DNA from: Rhizobium aethiopicum
GTDB taxonomy: Bacteria; Pseudomonadota; Alphaproteobacteria; Rhizobiales; Rhizobiaceae
Assembly (NCBI RefSeq): GCF_014197535.1
Contig: NZ_JACIFV010000024.1
Coordinates: forward strand, 1-64,000
DNA length: 64,000 nt
Direction of reading: 5' to 3'
Position 1 is the stretch's first letter; each line of letters opens with the position of its first letter. Position numbers and translations under genes: made by a program. Under the pieces are notes generated by a model. That model ran no database searches, was not told the DNA's origin, and was given only the letters and a program-made list of their open reading frames with translations. Shown here in pieces: positions 61,001 to 64,000 of this stretch.

Positions 61001-61958
61001 AGCGGCGTCTTGCCTCCAACTGCTCCATCGTTGCTTTGGCACGGCGAGCGGCGGCATGGCACGGCTTTTCGATCCATCGGTAGAACGGATAGACGAGCGC
61101 CAGCGACAGGGCGCAAACGACGATCGGCGTCGTTACGAACCATCCAATCGCCCCGGCCGCAATCACGTGGACGAGATAAATTGAAAAACAGGCGCCACCG
61201 ATGGCCTCCAAGGCATGGATAGGGCCTTTTTCAGAGGCGTTCCTGATCTCCGCCAAAATCCAACAACCGGCGAGTGCCGAGAACGGCACCATGGTGAGGT
61301 AAAAGCCAGCGGCGGAGTTCATCGTCGCCCAATAAAGAGCGGACGCAGTTGCGGCAGTCCCGGCGCGCCAGCTCCAGACATTGCCTGGCAGCTTCAGACG
61401 ATGGAGATTTTCGGCGAGGTAGCAGCCGAGGAGCCATGCGGGGAGCCCGACGACCCAATTGAGTTGTGGCCCGTAGGCTTTGGCGTTTCCGTATTGGTCA
61501 GAGCCAACGCCTATCGCCACACCATATGAGGCCAGGACAGATGCCGCGATGAGCAGGGGCCATCCGATCCGGCGAGAGGTGGCTAGGATAAGCGGATACA
61601 GGCAGTAGTAAACGGCCTCGCAAACGACGGACCAGAGAATATAGCCGTCGATCGGATTATAGGCTCGCATCCCCAGCGATTGCGCCAAGATGAACGCTGC
61701 GGCGGCTGGCGGCACTATCCGAATAAAGCGGCCGGCAAGAAATGGCCCGACTTGAAGCATGCGGGTCCGGTACGGGTAATGGATGCAGAAGCCGGAAACC
61801 ACAAAGAAGGCAATCACCGCCGGATGGCCTGTGAACAGGTATTTCGAAAGTCCGGGCATCGAGGGGCCAAGAAGATGCGCGAATACAACAGACAGGGCGG
61901 CAACCGCTCTGACGGTATCGATACCTTCGACTTTACCCGAATTTTGAAGTGAACGCAT
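60960..61958 (-). CDS. Membrane O-acyltransferase (acyltransferase-3/OafA-like)
   Basis: From ATG 61958 (a TTG at 62000 adds 14 residues) the 332-residue protein shows the acyltransferase-3 fold. The catalytic His lies in LSVVFAHLLGPS, with FFVVSGFCIHYPYRTRM, FIRIVPPAAAAFILAQ and eight to ten membrane helices. It would acetylate lipopolysaccharide or exopolysaccharide and block superinfecting phages. It is the only confident gene on the minus strand of the prophage, as expected for a lysogenic-conversion gene with its own promoter. Confidence 0.88.
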   Translation of the reverse strand: MRSLQNSGKVEGIDTVRAVAALSVVFAHLLGPSMPGLSKYLFTGHPAVIAFFVVSGFCIHYPYRTRMLQVGPFLAGRFIRIVPPAAAAFILAQSLGMRAYNPIDGYILWSVVCEAVYYCLYPLILATSRRIGWPLLIAASVLASYGVAIGVGSDQYGNAKAYGPQLNWVVGLPAWLLGCYLAENLHRLKLPGNVWSWRAGTAATASALYWATMNSAAGFYLTMVPFSALAGCWILAEIRNASEKGPIHALEAIGGACFSIYLVHVIAAGAIGWFVTTPIVVCALSLALVYPFYRWIEKPCHAAARRAKATMEQLEARRRLEERDGIAIRDGA

Positions 61959-62008
61959 GCGGCCAAGTAACCTCGGCGCGAACACTTTATCAAGAGACAA
62001 CTATTAGT

Positions 62009-62022
62009 GTACTTGTGAGTAC
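62009..62022. promoter_or_regulatory. Short palindrome between acyltransferase and lysis genes
   Basis: GTACT (62009-62013), TGTG, AGTAC (62018-62022). It lies between the divergent acyltransferase and holin genes and might be a repressor site or part of the acyltransferase promoter. Confidence 0.35.
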
Positions 62023-62056
62023 TCTAATAAGCCGCCGACGCTGAGGCAAAAATCCC

Positions 62057-62272
62057 ATGAAATTGATCCGCAACAAGCGCCGCGTGCTCACGTGGTCGCT
62101 GTCCATGTGGTGCGTCTATTTGGCAGGCTTGTTCGAGCTGCTGCCGTATGTCGTGCCGTACCTCGATGACTTCATTCCGAAATGGCTGTCGATCGCCATC
62201 CTTCTGATGTCCCCGATCGCGCGCATCATTCATCAGGAGAATCTCAAAGATGAACAGGCTCAAGAAAGGTAG
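62057..62272 (+). CDS. Holin-like protein (DUF7940-type)
   Basis: The 71-residue protein has a basic N-terminus (MKLIRNKRRVLTW) and two hydrophobic segments (about 13-33 and 41-58), ending in a charged tail (RIIHQENLKDEQAQER). This and its place before the endolysin identify it as the pore-forming holin or pinholin. It overlaps the endolysin gene by 23 bases. Confidence 0.8.
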   Translation: MKLIRNKRRVLTWSLSMWCVYLAGLFELLPYVVPYLDDFIPKWLSIAILLMSPIARIIHQENLKDEQAQER

Positions 62273-62711
62273 CGCCGCTGCCGCGATGGCCGTTGCATTG
62301 GTCGGAAGCTTCGAAGGGCTCCGGCAGCACGCCTATCCGGATCCGGCCACTCAAGGCCAGCCGTGGACGATCTGCTACGGCAGCACCAACGGTGTGAAGC
62401 CGGGTGACTATAAGACGGTGGGAGAGTGCAAGGCGCTGCTTTCGCTCGAGCTGCAGCAGTATGCCAATGGCATAGAGCGGTGCGTGACGGCCCCGCTTCC
62501 GGATGCCCGCTTCGTGGCGCTGACCTCCTTTGCCTATAATGTCGGCGTGAGGGCGGCCTGCGGCTCGAGCGCGGTGAAGCTCATCAATCAGGGCCGGACG
62601 GCCGAGGGCTGTGAGGCTCTCCTTAAATGGAACCGCGCCGCCGGCATCACCTTTCCCGGCCTGACGCGCCGCCGGCAGAAGGAGCGCGCCTTCTGCCTGG
62701 AGGGCATCTGA
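62250..62711 (+). CDS. GH24 endolysin with SAR-like N-terminus
   Basis: The 153-residue lysozyme has the catalytic Glu22 in SFEGLRQHAYPDPATQ and Asp31, with Thr40 in WTICYGSTNG (the usual loop is three residues longer here). The body is FAYNVGVRAACGSSAVKLINQGR and the end is GLTRRRQKERAFCLEG. The first 20 residues are Ala/Gly-rich and weakly hydrophobic, matching signal-arrest-release endolysins that are held in the membrane until depolarised. It cuts peptidoglycan. Confidence 0.92.
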   Translation: MNRLKKGSAAAAMAVALVGSFEGLRQHAYPDPATQGQPWTICYGSTNGVKPGDYKTVGECKALLSLELQQYANGIERCVTAPLPDARFVALTSFAYNVGVRAACGSSAVKLINQGRTAEGCEALLKWNRAAGITFPGLTRRRQKERAFCLEGI

Positions 62712-63073
62712 TGTTCGGCCTTCTCGACGCGCTGAAGATGGGTGCCGGCATCGCCGCAGGCCTCGTGCTCTATCACCTCTATGCGGTCTCGATCGGCTAC
62801 CCCTCGGCGGCGCGTCAAGCGCGCGCCGGCTACGTCCTTATGTCCGAAAAGACCGCGGCCGAAGCCAGGGCGGCCGAGATGGAGCGCCAGCGCGATGCAG
62901 CGGCCGGCGCCGGCGAGGAGCACCGCAAGCGCCTGGAGGCCGCCAAGGCCGCCGAGCAGGACGCCAGAAACACATTGGAAAACGAGATCCGATCCTATGA
63001 ACTCGAGCTTTCGCAAAAGAACCGCGCTTGCGCTGTCACTGCTGCTGACCGTGACTGGCTGCTCCGCCACTGA
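62711..63073 (+). CDS. i-spanin (Rz-like)
   Basis: ATG 62711 overlaps the endolysin stop (TGATG). The 120-residue protein has one N-terminal membrane helix (LLDALKMGAGIAAGLVLYHLYAV) and a long periplasmic coiled coil (SEKTAAEARAAEMERQRDAAAGAGEEHRKRLEAAK). This is the inner-membrane spanin form that fuses the outer membrane at lysis together with the lipoprotein encoded in another frame within it. Confidence 0.85.
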   Translation: MFGLLDALKMGAGIAAGLVLYHLYAVSIGYPSAARQARAGYVLMSEKTAAEARAAEMERQRDAAAGAGEEHRKRLEAAKAAEQDARNTLENEIRSYELELSQKNRACAVTAADRDWLLRH

Positions 63074-63305
63074 GCGCCTGAACAAGGCGGCGGTCGCGAG
63101 CGGGCAGGCGGCAGCGGGCATCGTGCTGCCGCCGCTGCCAGACGATCTCAGAAAGCAGGAAGCGCATGCGCCCGTCCTTGAAGGCGAGCCGCTGATTGCG
63201 ATCCTCGCCCGCGAGCGCCAGGCGCTCGACCGCGCCAACGCCCGCCAGGAGCGCAGCGTCAAATTCTATGATGACCTCACCAGCCGATACGGAACACGCC
63301 GATGA
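62997..63305 (+). CDS. o-spanin lipoprotein (Rz1-like)
   Basis: ATG 62997 lies 77 bases inside the Rz-like gene in another frame. The 102-residue product has a lipoprotein signal ending LTVTGC, then a Pro-rich stretch (VLPPLPDDLR), and a helical tail (LIAILARERQALDRANARQERSVKFYDD). The overlapping, out-of-frame layout is the classic Rz/Rz1 arrangement. It is longer than lambda Rz1, giving a larger periplasmic arm. Confidence 0.85.
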   Translation: MNSSFRKRTALALSLLLTVTGCSATERLNKAAVASGQAAAGIVLPPLPDDLRKQEAHAPVLEGEPLIAILARERQALDRANARQERSVKFYDDLTSRYGTRR

Positions 63306-64000
63306 TGAATGCCATTTCGCTCGCCCTTGCCAATCCGATGCTGAACGGCGCGGGCGGCAGCGCCGGGGACCCCGACCGCTACATGTTCTTCGCCACCCGC
63401 AACCGCATGCCGTCGGGCGCGATCGTCACCGCCGCCTCCGGCACGAATTATGTCTGCACCAAGATCGTCGTCAACACGCCGCAATATAAGACGCGGACCT
63501 TCCGCTTCCATCTTTCCGGCTTCGCCTCGACGGAAGGCGGAAATTCGCCGCAGGAAACCGTCGTCACCGGCACGATCGGCACGCCGGGCAATTCCGTGGT
63601 CGCCGACGCCATGTTCGTCCGCGTCGCCGGCGTCTTCTACCGGTGCACCTTCGCCGGGCTCGACACGGTAACCGTCGCCGACCAGACGAACGGCGCCTGG
63701 ACGGACGAGCTGACCATTCCTGACGTGGCGCCGGAAAGCGAAATCGAAATCTGGCTGTTTTATCACACCGCCGTCGGCGAGAAGATCTGGCCGGTTTATC
63801 GCATGCAGAAACATCGCGGCGAACGCGTCTGGGGCGCCGGCGATCTCGCCTCGCTGCTTGCCTTCAAGGATAGCCCGCTCGCCGACAGCACCGCCAGCCT
63901 CGATACCGGCTACGGCACGCAGGCGCAGCCGCAATATTGGGGGGCCGATTTCATGGTCGCCAAGGGCGACTGGGATGGAAGGCCGGTCGCGCTGGCTTTC
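63302..64000 (+). CDS. Phage virion protein, cut by the window end
   Basis: ATG 63302 overlaps the previous stop (ATGA) and the frame stays open for all 233 codons to 64000. The sequence has DPDRYMFFATRNRMPSGAIVTAASGTNYVCTKIVVNTPQYKTRTFRFHLSGFAS and EIEIWLFYHTAVGEKIWPVYRMQKHRGERVW. It looks like a beta-rich spike or fibre component. Nothing enzymatic is visible in the part present. Confidence 0.75.
   Translation, partial: MMNAISLALANPMLNGAGGSAGDPDRYMFFATRNRMPSGAIVTAASGTNYVCTKIVVNTPQYKTRTFRFHLSGFASTEGGNSPQETVVTGTIGTPGNSVVADAMFVRVAGVFYRCTFAGLDTVTVADQTNGAWTDELTIPDVAPESEIEIWLFYHTAVGEKIWPVYRMQKHRGERVWGAGDLASLLAFKDSPLADSTASLDTGYGTQAQPQYWGADFMVAKGDWDGRPVALAF

Noticed and set aside
63266-63934. Minus-strand frame near the window end
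   Set aside because: The plus strand has a coupled frame open to the end with phage-like sequence; the minus frame is its shadow.

Overview
The window looks like the genome of a fast-growing Rhizobium (R. leguminosarum/etli type). The reasons are high GC with alphaproteobacterial codon use, the typical rhizobial intergenic palindromes, many families common in that group (DUF982, DUF1003, DUF892, DUF3618, a YqjE-like holin, AHSA1/ArsR pairs), and stress promoters of the form GGAAC-N18-TT. The species assignment is inference; no rRNA, tRNA or CRISPR was seen.

Region 1 (1-43.5 kb) is chromosomal or large-replicon accessory DNA. It holds an ArsR/SDR divergent pair, a frameshifted sulfite-oxidase-like gene, an SDR-DoxX/DUF2269 pair, a stress block (DUF982, thioredoxin-reductase-like flavoprotein, manganese catalase fused to DUF892, DUF1003), two class III nucleotide cyclases beside a branched-chain amino acid binding protein, and an orphan EF-G-like GTPase. 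Next comes a decayed stretch (19-25 kb) with DNA-ligase C-terminal fragments, a SOS-associated peptidase (SRAP) gene with altered catalytic residues, a SASA-type esterase, a PAP2 phosphatase and an IS5-type remnant. A 5.3-kb gene for a giant Ig-like/DUF4082/Calx-beta/PQQ-dehydrogenase protein follows. After it lie a lipoprotein, an alpha/beta hydrolase, GST, two ArsR-AHSA1 cassettes, a BNR-repeat protein, a three-gene YqjD/YqjE/DUF3618-like envelope-stress operon, a frameshifted AAC(3) acetyltransferase, a YidB-like protein and a dienelactone-hydrolase-like protein.

Region 2 (43.5 kb to the end) is a prophage, almost all on the plus strand and still running at 64 kb. Order: GTA-type spike base protein, terminase small and large subunits, portal, small zinc-ribbon-like protein, probable scaffold, major capsid, a second head protein, a coiled-coil protein, head-tail adaptor, tail-nozzle-like protein, GNAT, S74-chaperone protein, a divergent probable ejection protein, tail fibre, two acyltransferases (likely surface-modifying cargo), holin, GH24 endolysin, overlapping spanins, and one more tail-type gene cut by the window end. 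No tape-measure, tube or sheath gene is present, which fits a short-tailed (podovirus-like) virion. No integrase, repressor or replication gene is visible, so these lie beyond 64 kb or are lost. Its left edge abuts a 358-bp tandem repeat, and three host-type palindromic elements sit between its structural genes.

The most promising leads are a shared GGAAC-N18-TT promoter set tying several stress genes together, the catalase-DUF892 fusion, the catalytically altered SRAP protein, the giant PQQ-dehydrogenase with an internal 1,050-bp duplication, a 24-residue membrane microprotein, and a prophage lysis region apparently split by an O-acyltransferase gene that left a second endolysin N-terminus behind.
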